Source: Paramecium pentaurelia (lineage: Eukaryota > Ciliophora > Oligohymenophorea > Peniculida > Parameciidae). From it: DNA of 64,000 bases. The notes beneath the pieces were generated by a model. It was given only the letters and a program-made list of their open reading frames with translations. It was not told where the DNA came from and did not search any database. The first letter of the stretch is position 1; each line of letters starts with the position of its first letter. The translations under genes were made by a program, and so were the position numbers. Shown here one piece after another: positions 13,138 to 27,203 of this stretch. The DNA is taken from positions 359,132-423,131 of the forward strand of contig CAJJDO010000055.1 in the NCBI GenBank assembly GCA_905183005.1. The letters are read 5' to 3'.

Positions 13138-14522
13138 TTTTCTTCAATATTGTTAATAAGAAAACATATTTTAAACCCTATTATTCTTAAATATTTATAA
13201 AATCCTTTTCTATTATATACTACTCAAAGTTATATATAATAAAACATTCAATGATCAAATTTATTGATTAATACACATAATTTATTTTTATTTAATCTAA
13301 TAAAACCTTTTAACTTTAATAATCACTAAAGTTTGTAAAATAAAATCAATTTGCCTATTAATAAAATGATAAATAAATATTGTGTTTTATTTATTCATCC
13401 ATTTAGTTATAAATTGATATTATAAGATTCATAAATTAATCACTAATTTTATAAGAATTATAAGTGATTAACATTTAAATATAACTGCATTAAATGTTAG
13501 ATATTTATTAAAATGAATTGTAACCCTTAATAAAATTACAAATTTTTTATTCTTTATTTTTAGATAACAAACTAATAAGCAGATATATAAAAAGATATTA
13601 ATTTATTGAAATCTAAAAATTATTTTTGTAAGATAAAATTTCAATGATTTCTAAGCATAAAATTTAGTCAAATATTTAAGTTTTTATATTTTATTATTTT
13701 AATTTAAATATCATTGATCTGTGATTAAATATTAAATAATGTGATTTTGTAAAAATTTAGTCTTTTTTAAAACCAGTCTAATAAAGTAAGGAACATATAT
13801 ATATTAAAACTCAATCAGTTTTCTGATTAGTTAATATAATTGCTACTCCTATGTTTATTAAATTTAGTAGAATATCAAAATATTTTTTATTTTTACAGAA
13901 ATTAATTAATTAATATAACTTATTTTAAAAAATTCATTAACTTTTTCGCATTAATATAATTGTTATATTTTCCCATAATTTTATATAATTTACTTGTAAT
14001 TTCTAGAGATTTGAAACGCATCGTAATCTATAAATTAGAATAAATTTAAACTTAGAAAATAGCTTATTTTATAAAATAGTCAAAAATATAATTATTTTTT
14101 CATTTTGATTCATTACTAACAAAAAACAATAATCATTTATTTAAATTATCATTTTTCAATTTAAGAGTATTAAAACTCTATAAATATCTCATGATGTATT
14201 AATGAAGCTTTTTCAAAACTTAATTAGATGAGAATTTTATCATTAATATTTTTAATTAAAATTTAAAATTATTCCTTAAATTCGAAATTTTACACATAAA
14301 TACTTATAGGATAGTTGAAATAATTAACAGCAGATGAAGTTTTATCATGACGATAAGCAAAGCGACTCCTTTTAATAACCAATAATAAAAAAGAATAAAA
14401 TATAAGTAATAATTAATTTATATATATATATATTAAATAAACACCATATATATATTCAATCATTATTTCATCATTTGATAAAAATTAATTATATATCTTA
14501 ATTATATTTGAATTACATCGTA
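13138..14522. other. Large A+T-rich intergenic region
   Basis: Nearly 1.4 kb between divergent genes, with runs of TATATA (about 14420-14460) and A/T tracts. I find no sustained reading frame, RNA gene or repeat array; it presumably holds both promoters. Confidence 0.6.
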
Positions 14523-15489
14523 ATGAAAAAAAATTCTTTAGATCGCCAAGCAATATAAAACTTATTTGCAAATATTGACAATCAATTTAAAAAATAGCTC
14601 TTATCCACCAACTGTTTCTCTTTACACTAAATTCCAACATCAGAAGAATTAACTACTCTTTTTAATACTTTTGAAAAAAGTAATTTTAGCAAAAAAGGTG
14701 CATGGACCCCTAGCTAAGACAAATTATTAAATTTTGTTGTGTTTGGAGTATGTTTATCATATCATATACTTCCTCATGATTTGGTATAAAATATTCATAT
14801 ATTATAGATGATATAAGATTGGGAAAGAATATCTAAATTGATAATTAATCATAATTGGAAGGCCTGTAGAAATAGATGGCTTTAGGATAAATAAGCTAAA
14901 GCAAGTTGGACTTTGGAGGAAGACAAAGCCCTTATCTAACTATATAATTAATATCCAAATAAATGGTGTGATATAGCTATTGAATTAATGAAGAAATGTC
15001 AAACCCCTTATGCTAGATAAGGAAAATAATGTCGGGATAGATGGGTTAATAAATTAGACCCTAATATTAAAAAGTAAATCGTTTTTTTATAATTTATTTA
15101 GGGATCCTTGGACTAAAGAAGAAGAGTTGATGTTATTTTCAGAAGTAAAGAAAAAGGGCAAGAGATGGGCAGAAATTTCATTATCAATATTTTAATTAAG
15201 AAGAACTGAAAACACAATAAAAAACAGATATTATAATCTGATCAAGTAGGAATAAAATAAAATCAAATTGGGTAAAATGAGTAATGATGAGAAGGAATAT
15301 TTTGTGATGAATAAAATAATTAAGGAACTTTAAGAGAAGCTTTATTAAAATTAACATAATTGTCTTGATGATACTAATCAGAAACAAATAATAAGCTCAA
15401 ATTTTAAAATTTCTTAGTTTTCGTAACAAATTTGTAATATTGAATGTATTGTAATGGTAAAAGGAAGGAAATTAGTTAAACTTAATTGA
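14523..15489 (+). CDS. Myb/SANT-repeat DNA-binding protein (three repeats)
   Basis: Probable nuclear DNA-binding protein. Two introns (24 and 28 nt) leave 304 residues. Three Myb-like units are visible: a divergent first one starting GAWTPSQDKLL, a second starting ASWTLEEDKALIQLY and ending QCRDRWVNKLDP, and a third starting DPWTKEEELMLF and ending NTIKNRYYNL. Tryptophan spacing in repeats two and three is canonical for R2R3-type helix-turn-helix motifs. The C-terminal 90 residues are basic and Q/N-rich with no known domain. Target genes are unknown. A second three-repeat Myb gene lies at 45868-46797. Confidence 0.85.
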
Positions 15490-16336
15490 ACTTTATGAAT
15501 ATATTCAAATTTCATAATCTTATATAATATAATTGATCCTCAAGAAAAAGCAATTAGTATTAAGTTCGAATAAATACACAATATTTTCTGTTTAAAACAC
15601 ATAAAATACTTAAATTAGGAGAAGCTAAATAATTGTTTAAATTTAATTTATTTTTCAAAAATTTCTAACTTTAATCATAAATAAATGTAAAATATTCTTT
15701 GTTGCTGTTGATTATTAAAATATGATAATATTTAAATATTTCATTCTTCAAATTTCCTTATGATTCCAATATAATAATTGTTTTATTTTCAATTATTGAA
15801 TATTCATTTATTTACCATACAAAAAATGGATTTAATAAAAAGATTTTATTATTCTTAACTACATTCTGTATATTCATGATTATATGTTATAATTTTAGAG
15901 ATATGAATGAACTTTTCAAAATAAATTAATTTATATTATTTATTTGATTAATTATTTTCGATAAAAAAAAAAGAATTAAAAATAAAATTTAATAATATCT
16001 ATAATTAAATAAAATTTAAAAAAAATACTCTATTTATTATTTATTGTTAGAAATGTAAATTCCTTATGTATAATCAAAAGGAATTCCTCTAAATCACTTT
16101 ATTTAAAAGAATTATACGAATCCACAAACAATTTGTTGGAAAAAAAGGAAAAACCATATTTATTATAAATTATAAAAAATTAATATACATCTCTTTAGTG
16201 CTTCTATAGCTGAATAAGTGTATTAAAGTTCATAATTCTGAATAGGCAATCTATTTAATATATTTATTATTATAAGGGCCTATAAATATAATAAGATACT
16301 TATTTTTAACTCATTATTTTTTATTGCTTTATAATA
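15490..16336. other. Intergenic, nothing recognised
   Basis: A+T-rich DNA between two genes on the same strand. No coding frame, RNA or repeat that I can support. Confidence 0.55.
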
Positions 16337-19300
16337 ATGTCATCTCAATAAGGGTTGGTAAGTAATGAATAAACCACAAATCGATCAGATATCAGATAAT
16401 AGACTGGATTATTTCAGAGTTCAAATGAAAATAGAAGTGAAATAGTCTCCTAAGTTCTTCTATAGAAAAACGATCCATAAAGCCTAAATACACAATAATC
16501 AGTAGTTAGAGAAAATAGACAACTTCAATAAAACAATTAACAAGCACCAGAAATGGAGATTTTGAATATTAGGTAAGATAATCCTGAAGAAGGAAGGATA
16601 AATAATGAATAAATTATAGATCAAGCTATGCCTTAATTACAACATGAGCACATGGATTCTTTAGTCGATCTAATTGACCTTATAAATAGAAAATTTAACG
16701 AAGTTAAAAGATCCTCTTCAAAATATAAATATTATACTAAAATTATATTTTAGATACTTGTTTATATTTCAACAATATTGGAGCTAATATTCACTTTAAA
16801 TTATGGGAATGTAAATAACATTTCATAATATAAAACATATGAAGGATTGTATTATTTTTCAATATTCCTAACTATATTACTACATATATATGTTTGGATT
16901 TACACATATAAATATATGAGTGTGTAAAGACATCATCTTTGTTGGGATCTATTGAATTATTTCTTCTATGCAATAGTAGGAATCTTAAGTTACGTAAAAT
17001 TGTTACCATTTATTTTGTTTTACAGTAGAAACAAAGAGATTTAATAGTTTTCATTCAGTTAGATAAATAAGTATTTAATAATGACAAGTGAAGAAAGATC
17101 AGGAAATCCTTCTGGGTTGTTTAAAAAAAGAAATAAACCAGTAAATATTTTTAGAGATCTAATATTCCATCGTATTGCTTTGATTTCCATGATGATTACC
17201 TTTTTAACATAAACAATTCCAATGTTATTTATATAAGGATTTTTAAATGCTTCAACTGAAAGATGGAATGATTTTAATAATTTCAACTATTTTCTTTTAA
17301 TAGCTAATATCATTTACTATCTAACTGAACTTTAATTTATTGTATTTACAACTACTTATCGTCAAATAACAGTTGATATTTAAGAGAAATTACATAAAAT
17401 CGGAATTTAAAAAATTCAAGAAACAAAATAACTACTTAAAGCAGATGAATCTTATCTTGAAAATGTAAAATCATTTTACTTTCAAGTAGATACAAGTAGA
17501 TTAAATGAATATGAAAAAAGAAGGTGTATAATTTAAATAATTAAATTTATTTTAAGATTAAATGCTTAAAATATAATTGCTATTACAAATATTGATTCAT
17601 ATGATTCAATAACATTATAATATTTGGCAAATGCTCTATACCATATAGAAATCAATCGGATCATATTATGTTATAAATATGATGGTAGATTAAATGAATT
17701 ATAAAATACATTCTAAAGAGTTTAAAACTGTTAAATAGTTTAAGAAGATATGATCAATTTAGGATAAATTTGGAATAATGATAAACAAGAAGAAACCTAA
17801 GGTGAAATTAAAAGGTAGACAGTATAAGTAAGCACTCAAAGATAATCAAATATAATGGCTTAGATAGCAGGACACAGAAACTAACAGATTTCAAAAATAT
17901 TCTATTTGATTACTCCAGATCAATAGCGGCAATAAATTATGTTATCTGATACATTAAATAGGTAGCTTACAGGAACTGAACAAGAAAAAAGAGAAAGATT
18001 CTAATAACTTTGGGGTTAAAGAGAAGATTTAGAATAAATTAGGTAATAAAATGAAAAAAATATAAATTAAATTACTAAACTTGTAATCCTTTAAGAATAA
18101 TTAGGATGTTTTAAAAAATTAGCTGATTGTTATGTATATTACGAAAAAATTAAGATGATGAACGTTTTCTAAGGTATCTTATAAACTATTATATCATTGC
18201 TGAATTTAACATTTTAAATAATGCAATACGTATATTTCATTTAAGTAGAAAAAAATGGATTAATTTGGGCACTTATTGTATTATAGATTTTAAATCCTAT
18301 ATTATAATTGATATCATTTGCTATGTTTTATGTCAAACTATTCAGGAATTCAGCTATTTATGAATCAATTTCAGTTGTTTTTCTATTTTTCATTTTCAAT
18401 CTCTTAAAGATTTGGGATTTAGTTATGAAGATCATTTTCCTTTGCTTTAGAGTACAATTAGAAAATATTAATAGAGATTTGCTTTACATAAATGTCAAGG
18501 CTTACATTAGATTTAAGAGTTATGCAGCCAAATTTAAAGAAAGTATTGGAATTGTTGTTTTTAAGTATCCAAATGCTGCTCTTGATGAAGAAAATTTATG
18601 GGTATTCTCTAGATCTCCAATCTATTAAGCTATTATATGGAGAACAAGTGTAGATGAAGCCTTAAATAAAATTCCTTAGTTTTTTATATATATATTAACA
18701 ACAAATAAGGATTATGCTTGGGGTTTTTCAATTGTAAGTAGTGTAAAAGATGGTGTATTTGCAGTGAAAGATTTATTAGCAGTTGTTGTTAAAGATTTCT
18801 TTGTACCTGCTCTAATATTAAGAAAAGTATCTGTTGATTAGTTTTTTTAATCGATGTCTTATTTGAGTTCAACTTCAGAATCAATTTTATTAGAATATCC
18901 AAAATCATTTGCAATAGTGTCTAAATTAGATAGATTTATTTTAAATTAAAGAAAATATAAAATTGATTTCACGCAATTAGATTATTCTAACTTTGAAGAG
19001 AAGAGAAGGGAAAGGTTACAGGCTTAATTTAAACTAGTATTAGTAAATATAACATCAAGTATGGAAATCCTAAAAGCTTAAAAATTTTTATATTTTGATG
19101 AAGAACTTATTACAATATTTAAATGTTTATAAGTGAGTGAACTAAAATAATTAAAGTTAAATTTTCAATTAGATGAAATTGCTCCAGAAAATTTTTGGCT
19201 TTTAAATATCATTTTATCTTATTGTCCAAAAATTCAACTTTAACAGTTGGAGATACATGTTGAAACTAGAAATGCAGTTTATCTTAAATTTAATGTAGAA

Positions 19301-19939
19301 AGAAAAAAATAATTAACTGGTTTTTGTTATTCCTACTATTAAATTAGAGAAATGATAAGATAAAATTAAGTACAAAATGCTGAAACCATTATAATTAATG
19401 AAAATTTTCTTATATTAGATAGATATGATTTTTAATAATTTTATCTGGAAGTTGGAGGATTTATTGATTTAACAAATTGTTAAACATTTTTTAATAAGTT
19501 TATATAAGTCTAAACACTTGAAATATAACTATAATCTGATCGTATGGATTAAATTTTCAGTTTATAACAAAATATTAAAAGTCCTAATTTAAGGAAATTA
19601 GCATTGAATTTATAAAATATTGAATTAAATACAGTAGGATATACTTTAAATAACTTAAATGAGTTTAAATTAACTTTAATAAATTGTAAATTTGATCAAA
19701 AAGATTTACAAAGACTATTGCTTACAATGAAAACTACCAATGGATGTATAATTCTGAATTTAAGGTAATAATAGTAATATTTTAGATAAGCTTATGCAAG
19801 AGAAAATGAAATGCAATAAATGAATAGGAGTATAATTAGATCATAGAGAAGTGGGGATTTTAGACTTAATAATTAAGAGATGTTCAATATACAGCAATAA
19901 CTTTCATAAAGAAAGGTTAGAATGATTTATTTATGGTGA
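16337..19939 (+). CDS. Large multipass membrane protein with LRR-like C-terminus
   Basis: An intron-free frame of 1200 residues. The N-terminal 130 residues are hydrophilic and Q/N-rich. Predicted membrane segments lie near residues 133-152, 170-190, 206-228, 280-300, 318-338, 612-634, 640-665 and 680-705, in two groups separated by a soluble loop of about 270 residues. The region after residue 880 contains repeated LxxLxL-type stretches (LRKLALNLQNIELN, LNNLNEFKLTLINC) that resemble degenerate leucine-rich repeats. The sequence HHLCWDLLNYFFYA in the third segment is distinctive. I do not recognise the family, and it may be a ciliate-specific channel, transporter or receptor. The long uninterrupted frame supports it being a real gene. 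Confidence 0.8.
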
Positions 19940-20214
19940 ACAAAATGATGGACATTATTATAAATAAAAAAATATTAATCATGATTTTCTTAATCGATTT
20001 TTATTTAGTTTTATTAAAAAAATCTTTAAATTTTCAATTCATCCTAAAACATATCTTATTAAATCTAAATATTTGCAAAAGAATTTATTCATCAAATTTT
20101 ATGAATTATTATAATGAAAAATAATTATTATAAATGAATCAAACTTTCTTAATGCAAAATTTTTAAGTTTTTTTAATTATCTGACAGTCTTTTAAGCTAA
20201 TTTATATTTAAATA

Positions 20215-20528
20215 TAACCAACTTTTTCACTTTTAGTTAATCTTTATCTGATTGCTCTTGTTTATTTACCTCTTAGATAAACAGGAAGTTTGTATTTCAT
20301 TTAACTTAATATCTTCTTTATTGAATAATGATGGTTAAGTATTTTGCCATTGTCTTCTCACAAGTTGATAAATAAACTCTTCTTTATTACTCCAATTCTA
20401 TCAAGTTTCTAAGCATTACCAACTGTTCTTCATTGAATGAGTTCTGCCTTAAGCTTTTCTAAATCCTTAAGAAGATCTTATAGTTTTTAATCTCTGAGTT
20501 TTCTAAGCTTGAACTTTTGTCACATATT
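20215..20528 (-). pseudogene. RPL35: Decayed ribosomal protein uL29 (RPL35) copy
   Basis: Reading the minus strand, pieces of eukaryotic uL29 appear in order but in different frames: a lysine-rich start (KVQAQK), DLLKDLEKLKAELIQ, RTVGNAQKLDRIGVIKKSL, CEKTMAKYLTIIIQQRR and, last, YKLPVYLRGKQTRAIRQRLTKSEK. The last block matches the conserved uL29 ending (LDLRPKKTRA.RRRLT). The pieces are separated by frame shifts and at least one in-frame TGA (after AELIQ), and no GT-AG intron set restores a single frame. It is therefore a relic; a working copy should exist elsewhere in the genome. It probably derives from a duplicated gene. Confidence 0.8.
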
Positions 20529-21205
20529 TTTGTAATTGATTTAATTTTATTAAAAAGGAGGAATAATTTCATTAAGATGATGCTTAAAATTCATAATCAT
20601 CAAAATTAATGGAAATTAATTTATAATATTGATAGCCAATTAGATTGTTAAAGCAAAATGAGAAAGCAGTCAAGAAGGATCTCCTGATTTAAGGTAAAAT
20701 AGGTAGGGTTATTTATATTAATAGTATAAACAAGTATACCGTATTAAGGTTTTAATGAAACGTGATTAAAAAGAGTATGTTTCAAAATACTTAAAAAAAG
20801 TAAAAATATTGAAATATTTCTTATTAGATTTATCCTATATAGTTAATGAAAATTTATTCAAATTTAATTATTTACTGTAGATCTATATATTTAAGGAACA
20901 AAAATAGATCTTAGAGTTAGTTAAGATAATTTATTTCACTCAGATACTAACTTAAAATAATTATCTGTTTATTATCAACTAAATGGTCAACTTATAATGA
21001 AAACATAAAAATATGTTGCTCATTAATTAAAATTAATAATAAAAATATATATAAAATATTTTATCAATAACTTATTTTATGTTAAATTAAAATAAAACTT
21101 TGATATTCTAATTTTAAGAATTTAACATGATTACAAATTTATTCATTTTTAGATTGAATTTAAAAAAGAAAATATGCAAATATATATTATGTATAATTTC
21201 AAGAA
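20529..21205. other. Intergenic, nothing recognised
   Basis: A+T-rich spacer next to the uL29 relic. A short run at about 20650-20720 is slightly less A+T-rich but has no sustained frame. Confidence 0.5.
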
Positions 21206-23437
21206 TCAATCTTAATCTTAATCTGAATTTTCTTCAAAAATAAATTTGTATAAGCATTTTAGATCTAAAATTGTATCCTCATATTCATCTTCTAAATCTT
21301 GTTATTTTATCATATCACAAATAGGTTAATATTTAAATAGCTCTCTTATTTCTACAATTAAATCTTCTTTATGTTGGGATAAAATTAAAATCTATTTTTT
21401 GAATATTTCAGATAAATCTGGCAAATACTCTTCTTTTATTATTAATTTCAATAATGGAATTGAATTAATGATAATTTTATTATCTTCAGTGATTTATTTA
21501 TCAAATTCACTATCCATTTCCATACATGAAATGAAATATTATCTTATAGCTTTACATAATAACATAATTCCTATCAATTTTTAATTAAAATCAAAGAATA
21601 ATTTACCATCAACAAACTTAAAATATCTCAAAATATCAGGAAATGCTATGTCTTTACTAGATATTTCTGATAAAAACAAAATGAATAATTGTTTACAAAA
21701 TTCTATTTATTCTATTGTTAAATTTTCATTATTTTATTTTACTATGATTTCTGAATCAAAAAATTTAGTTTTAATACAACATAATTTTGTCTTAACTCTC
21801 TCTTATGACTTAGATGATTTAATATAGGATTCTACTTTATTCATAACACTTCCTACAAATTAAGGGATATCTTATTATTGATTCGGTTCTCCAAAAACAT
21901 CATCTTTATATAATTCATTAAGTTTTTATTATAATGCCTTAAATTTTCTATCATTAATAACAAAACTTAATTGATCCAATTCATCAATTCTATCTAATAC
22001 TAATTGAAGTACTGAATATAATACTGTTTCATCTCTATCCTCTATATTCTTATTTGAATGTTCAAAATTTAATTAATCAAGACCTTTAAAATCTAAATAG
22101 TCAAAATCATTCATCTTTAATTATTAAGCAATAGTTTCCATGCCTTACTTATCAACAATCAATTTCACTAATTCTACACTTGGTAATATATATATTCCTT
22201 ATTCTTCTGGTCTATCTTATACATTATATCTGCTTTTCCTAAGAGATAAGTACTGTAGTACTTCAGGAATTGGAACATCAAGTTAAACGGCAGAGTATAA
22301 TAGAGTCTTAGCTGCTTTCTTAATTATTTTTTGATGCAATAATTAAGCTTCACTACAACCACCATATTGATATTTATTAATTATAGGTCCAGTCAATACA
22401 TAATTATTAATTCTTTCTAAATAGGCAATTATTAATTCACATTTCTTATCTGCACATTTTGCTTTAGCAGTTACCTTATCTTTTAATTATCTTAATTTCT
22501 TTTAAAATATAATTCCTGAACATGTTGCTATTATTTATTCTCGATGTTAATCTCTTTTCTCATAAACAAGTTTTATCATCTCTAAAATTAATTCTAATTA
22601 GTCTGTATTATAATTGGTTCTATAATTTTTTATTTAATCATCAGCACTTGTATTCTCTCCTACTTTTTACCATAATTAATTAGCTAAATCATCACAATCT
22701 TTTAAATATAGAGAATAAATGTAAGTCTTTTATAAGATTTTAAAATCTTATAGAATTTTTGGGACTGCAACTTTTTTTTCAATAAGTATTGTTAAAGCTT
22801 ATAATATTCTTATTCTACATTATGGCCATTTATATTAATAATCATCTCTTTATATAGTATCTTTAAATGTTTATGAATTCTTATTTTACTTTGATTATTT
22901 TTTATCTTCCTATTAAAAATCATTTACCATTTATCTAATATCTTCATCATCAAAGTCTTAAATTAAAGGAATAGATTTAAGTTTCTCTAATATCTCATTA
23001 TTTTTTGTATTTTCTTTTACTTTTCTTCCTCCATGTTCCTTTTTTTAATAATCATTTTTTTTAATTTCAATAGATTGAATTTTATAATTAATATCTTCAT
23101 TTTATATTTGTGGATATTATTTATCAAGAATATCTTATTGTTTTGCTTATATTTTATCAGATTTATTTTTTATTTTATTTCTAGACAAATCTTCTGTTTA
23201 TTATCCTGATCCTTAATTTTCATTACTAGAATTTGAATCTGATTAAGAATTATCATTTTAAATTTAACACTAATTTGTTAAATAGTGATATAATTATTCT
23301 TTACTTTTTAACATGAATTTTTAAATGTGAAATTTCTATATTAATTTTAAGAAATCTTAATAATCCTTCAATTCTGAGTAGTTTTAACTTTTAAATACTG
23401 GTAATTGATTTGCAAGCTATGTTGTGGAATTTAACAT
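21206..23437 (-). CDS. Conserved-looking acidic protein, function unknown
   Basis: An intron-free frame of 743 residues (MLNSTTQLANQLPVFK...). The first 200 residues are low-complexity (N, Q, K, D). From about residue 230 a helical region follows (WPQCRIRILQALTILIEKKVAVPKI, then YGGCSEAQLLHQKIIKKAAKTLLYSAVQLDVP), with several Cys and aliphatic heptads. The C-terminus is acidic (DLEDEYEDTILDLK..., ending DQDQD). No membrane segment, signal peptide or catalytic motif is seen. The alpha-helical middle could be a repeat scaffold, but I do not recognise it. Absence of TGA over 743 codons in this A+T-rich DNA supports the call. Confidence 0.75.
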
Positions 23438-24001
23438 TAATATTTATCAAACAAATTCACAATGTAATATTTGGCAAAATTTTACAAGGATTTGAAACAT
23501 TAATTAAGATTAAAAAATCAACTATATAAATGAATATAATCAAATTATTTACAATCAAAATTAACAATATAAATACTAAATCCTTAAAATTGAATAATAT
23601 TTTAACAAAATTCTATTAAAATTATAAACATATAAAATGTGGAATTTAATAGTATTTTAAACCTATATAATAATATAATTTATCTCTCTCTTTAATATAC
23701 TCAAAATTCAACCTAATGAAATATTAACTTATACATAATATATAAACATGTCTATAAAATTATTCATATTTTTCTAACTTAAAATTATTATTTTTATCTA
23801 AAAGTTATTTTTGATAAATTTTATATATTTTTTAGGTAAATTTAAATAATTACTGTTAAATATCTTTAATAAACATTATCATATTATAATTCTAAATTTA
23901 ATAGAACAATGTAATTTATAAATAAACCAAGAAAATTAGATTATTATCATTCTTGAAATCTTAAAATAATCATATTATGTAATAATAATGAAGCATAGTA
24001 T
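23438..24001. other. Intergenic, nothing recognised
   Basis: A+T-rich DNA between two minus-strand genes; no frame, RNA or repeat supported. Confidence 0.55.
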
Positions 24002-25781
24002 TCAAAAGTTTAAGGATTAATAAAAATATTCACAATATTCCTTAAATTAAATTTAAATATCTTTATAACCAGGCTATTCATAAAGTGGTCTCATTTCCTC
24101 ATAAGATGCTAAACCTAGAATACAACAATTTTTAGTTGGTTGATATTTCTAATGTTTACTATCAATACTTATAGCCACATCAATATAATTTTATTAATTA
24201 AAATCACAATACACAATTTATTATTACTATAATATAATAATTAAATATATACATTAAAGATTTAATCAGGATTTTCAAATGTTGGAAGATTAATAAAATG
24301 ATCTATGAATAATTAATGCAATAAAGTAACAAATATTTTCATAGCCTCTTTATAATTTGGGATTTTAGAAAATTAAGAATACCATTCATAAATAAGAATA
24401 ACTCTCTAAACAAGAATTTGAATATAAACATAATCCATTTGAATTAACTTTGAAACATCTGCATTTATTTATCTAAATATTTAAAACAATTTACCCTATT
24501 GTAACATTAGGTCTTAATTCAACCCTATCAGTTACAAATTAAGGATGACCTGGTAATAAATATCCACCTGAAGTTGATATTTTTTTAATAAATTATCTAT
24601 GTTCATCTGTCATAGAATTTTTAGTCATAAACGGTATTTTCTTAAAAAGGGCAGTTATAATGGAAAAAATTAATTTAGATTTAAGTTCAACTTCTTTATT
24701 ATCGAAGATACTCCAATTTTTAGTAAAATATTTGTTTTTGTTACATTCAACAACAAACAATATAAAAACTTCTTTGTAGTTCTATTTAATTTGATAAATC
24801 AATTACAAATTCATGATCGAATTTATCAATTAATTACTATGCTTCAGTTTCGTAATACTCTTGTCTTCGTTGTAACCAAACTCTTTTCAAGTATTTTCTA
24901 AGCACTAAACCAATTCTAATATACCAAAATAATCCTATTAATTTTCTCCTTAATTTAAGTTTCTCTTCTTCAGTAAAAATCTTTTAATTATTCTTTTTTT
25001 TATTCTTCCCATTCTAATTTGAATTATAACTCATTTAACTATCATTCATAGAAGTTCTACTAATAGTTCTATGATGATCTGAATCATCTTAATCTCTAAT
25101 CTTATTTTAATTTCTATCCTTTATTTATTTTTTATCCCTATTCTTTCTTTAATTATATCTATCATTTGGATGATGCTTTCTTCTATCCACATTTGAATGA
25201 TGTCTATGTTATCTACTATTATTTCTACTATAGAGATCATCAGTATATTCACTTGAGTATGAATCTCTTAATTTATAATTAAGATCTCTATTGATTTTAT
25301 TATTTTTTTAAAGTAACTCTAAAACTATTTTTTTATATGGATCATCATTATTAGATTATTATGGATATGGATACATAAATGGAGGAGGCATAGGAAAGTA
25401 TGGATTCATAAACATATATGGAGATATCATTGGTTATTGTTATTGTTGAGGAGGACCTGGTAAATATTGTGGTATTATTATTGGATGTTATACAGATTAT
25501 TTTGGACCTTATTCAATGTTATTTATTTATTTTCGTAATGTCTTTACTTCTTCTAATAACTATAAAGTGACTTCATCCTTTTCAGGTTTTGGCTATATGA
25601 TAGTTTGATTGAATGAAGGCTTATATGATTCTGTTTTAGACTCTTTTACTAAATTGACAAGTTCTTTTATAGTGTCCTGTTATTATTCTAATTTTCTTCT
25701 TAAATCTTAAATTTGTTTTGTATCTCTAAAGCTCTTATTTTCCAATTCAGGTAATATAATCCGATTTGGTGTTTTAGACAT
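24002..25781 (-). CDS. Coiled-coil protein with Q/P-rich linker, function unknown
   Basis: Three introns (25, 22 and 26 nt) leave 568 residues. An N-terminal coiled coil (about 10-110) contains heptads such as DLRRKLEQQQDTIKELVNLV and LLEEVKTLRKQINNI. Next come a proline/methionine/glutamine-rich stretch (PGPPQQQQQPM...PYFPMPPPFMYPYP) and a highly charged H/R/N/D segment (about 190-300). The C-terminal 250 residues look globular (LRRKLIGLFWYIRIGLVLRKYLKRVW, SGGYLLPGHPQFV, MDYVYIQILVQRVILIYEWYSQ, FVTLLHQLFIDHFINLPTF). I do not recognise this domain. The layout suggests a cytoskeletal or centriolar/ciliary scaffold, which is only a guess. Confidence 0.78.
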
Positions 25782-25937
25782 TTGGTTTTTGTGAATAAAT
25801 ATAAAATAGTTTTAATAATTTCTTCATATATTTTTCTAAGTATAATATTAACAATAAAATAATCTAATTCTGAATTAATTAAGTTACATGCATATGAATT
25901 TGATATAAAGTTATGAACAATAAAATATTATAATAAA

Positions 25938-26969
25938 ATGTATGAATTTATTAACAAATACAAAAATAAATATGTCGATTATGAAGACTTGAAGAATAAG
26001 GCTGTTTTTATAAGAAAGAATGATAAAACCTATTATGGTGAGATACTAAATTAACGGAAACATGGAAAAGGTATAATTGCAAGTGGGAATTATTTTTATG
26101 CAGGAGATTTTCAAAACGATACTAAACATGGAATTGGTTATGAAAGAAATTAAGATGGAACATCTTATGATGGAGAATTTGTAAATGATTAGCATTAAGG
26201 ATTTGGAACCTATTGGTATGCTGATGGTAGCTTTTTTGAAGGAAATTGGTGTAATTCTTTGAAGCATGGAGAAGGTCTTTATAGAAAAGGAGATGATATT
26301 GAATATTATGGGGAATGGAAATTTGGTTAAGTTGATGGAAAAGGAATATTAAAGACTAAAAAATCAAAATATGAAGGAGAGTTCAAAAATGGTTAAAAAA
26401 ATGGATTTGGTATAGAAACATTTACTAATGGAATTTGTTATCGTGGATAATATGTAAATGGAAAGGCAGAAGGATAAGGTATATTGATTGGTGAGGGTTT
26501 TAAATATGAAGGTGAATTCAAAAATGGACTCAAACATGGAAATGGTAAATTGATAATTGAAAATGTTGAATATGAAGGTTCATTTCTAAATGATTAAAAA
26601 AATGGGTATGGTGAAATGAAATGGCCAAGTGGTAGTTATTTCAAAGGATATTTTCTAAATGATGTGAGATAAGGATATGGATAGATGTTTTGGTAAGATG
26701 GATCATTCTATAAGGGTTAATGGCATAATGGAAAATAATAAGGACATGGAAGATTATTTAATAATCATAGATTAATTAGTACTACTTTCAATACAAATAA
26801 ACAAAATATTGAAGAACCAAATATACCATAATTATCTACTATTTAATCTACAAATATTAGATAAAATATCACTCGTTCTAGAATATCAACTAGATCCAGA
26901 ATTTCTACTTCTTGTTCATCTCCAAAAAAAAAATTTTGTTAAAGAAACTCAACTGTTTAAAATAATTGA
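25938..26969 (+). CDS. MORN-repeat protein
   Basis: An intron-free protein of 343 residues made mostly of MORN repeats, the 23-residue Y.G.(W/F).NG..HG.G units that bind membranes or act as scaffolds in cilia, basal bodies and cell cortex. At least nine units are visible, for example YYGEILNQRKHGKGI, YDGEFVNDQHQGFGTY, FEGNWCNSLKHGEGLY, YEGEFKNGQKNGFGIE, YRGQYVNGKAEGQGI, YEGEFKNGLKHGNGKL, YEGSFLNDQKNGYGEM and FKGYFLNDVRQGYGQM. The C-terminal 60 residues are S/T/R/N-rich and probably disordered, a likely phosphorylation target. There is no kinase domain, so this is not a PIP5K. Confidence 0.92.
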
Positions 26970-27203
26970 TATATATATTTAACTATTATTATTACTCCAT
27001 GAATATGAATTAATAATATTTGATATAATATCTAATAATCTTCATATCATTTTAATTAGTTTGATAATTCAATCATATCCACCACGTGTTTCTAAAAGTC
27101 CAGTTAATTTAAAACTACATTTTTATTAAGAAAACCATATGCGATTAATATTTCTAAATGCACAAAACTGCTTATCATTATTTATTTATTATATTATTAA
27201 CAG

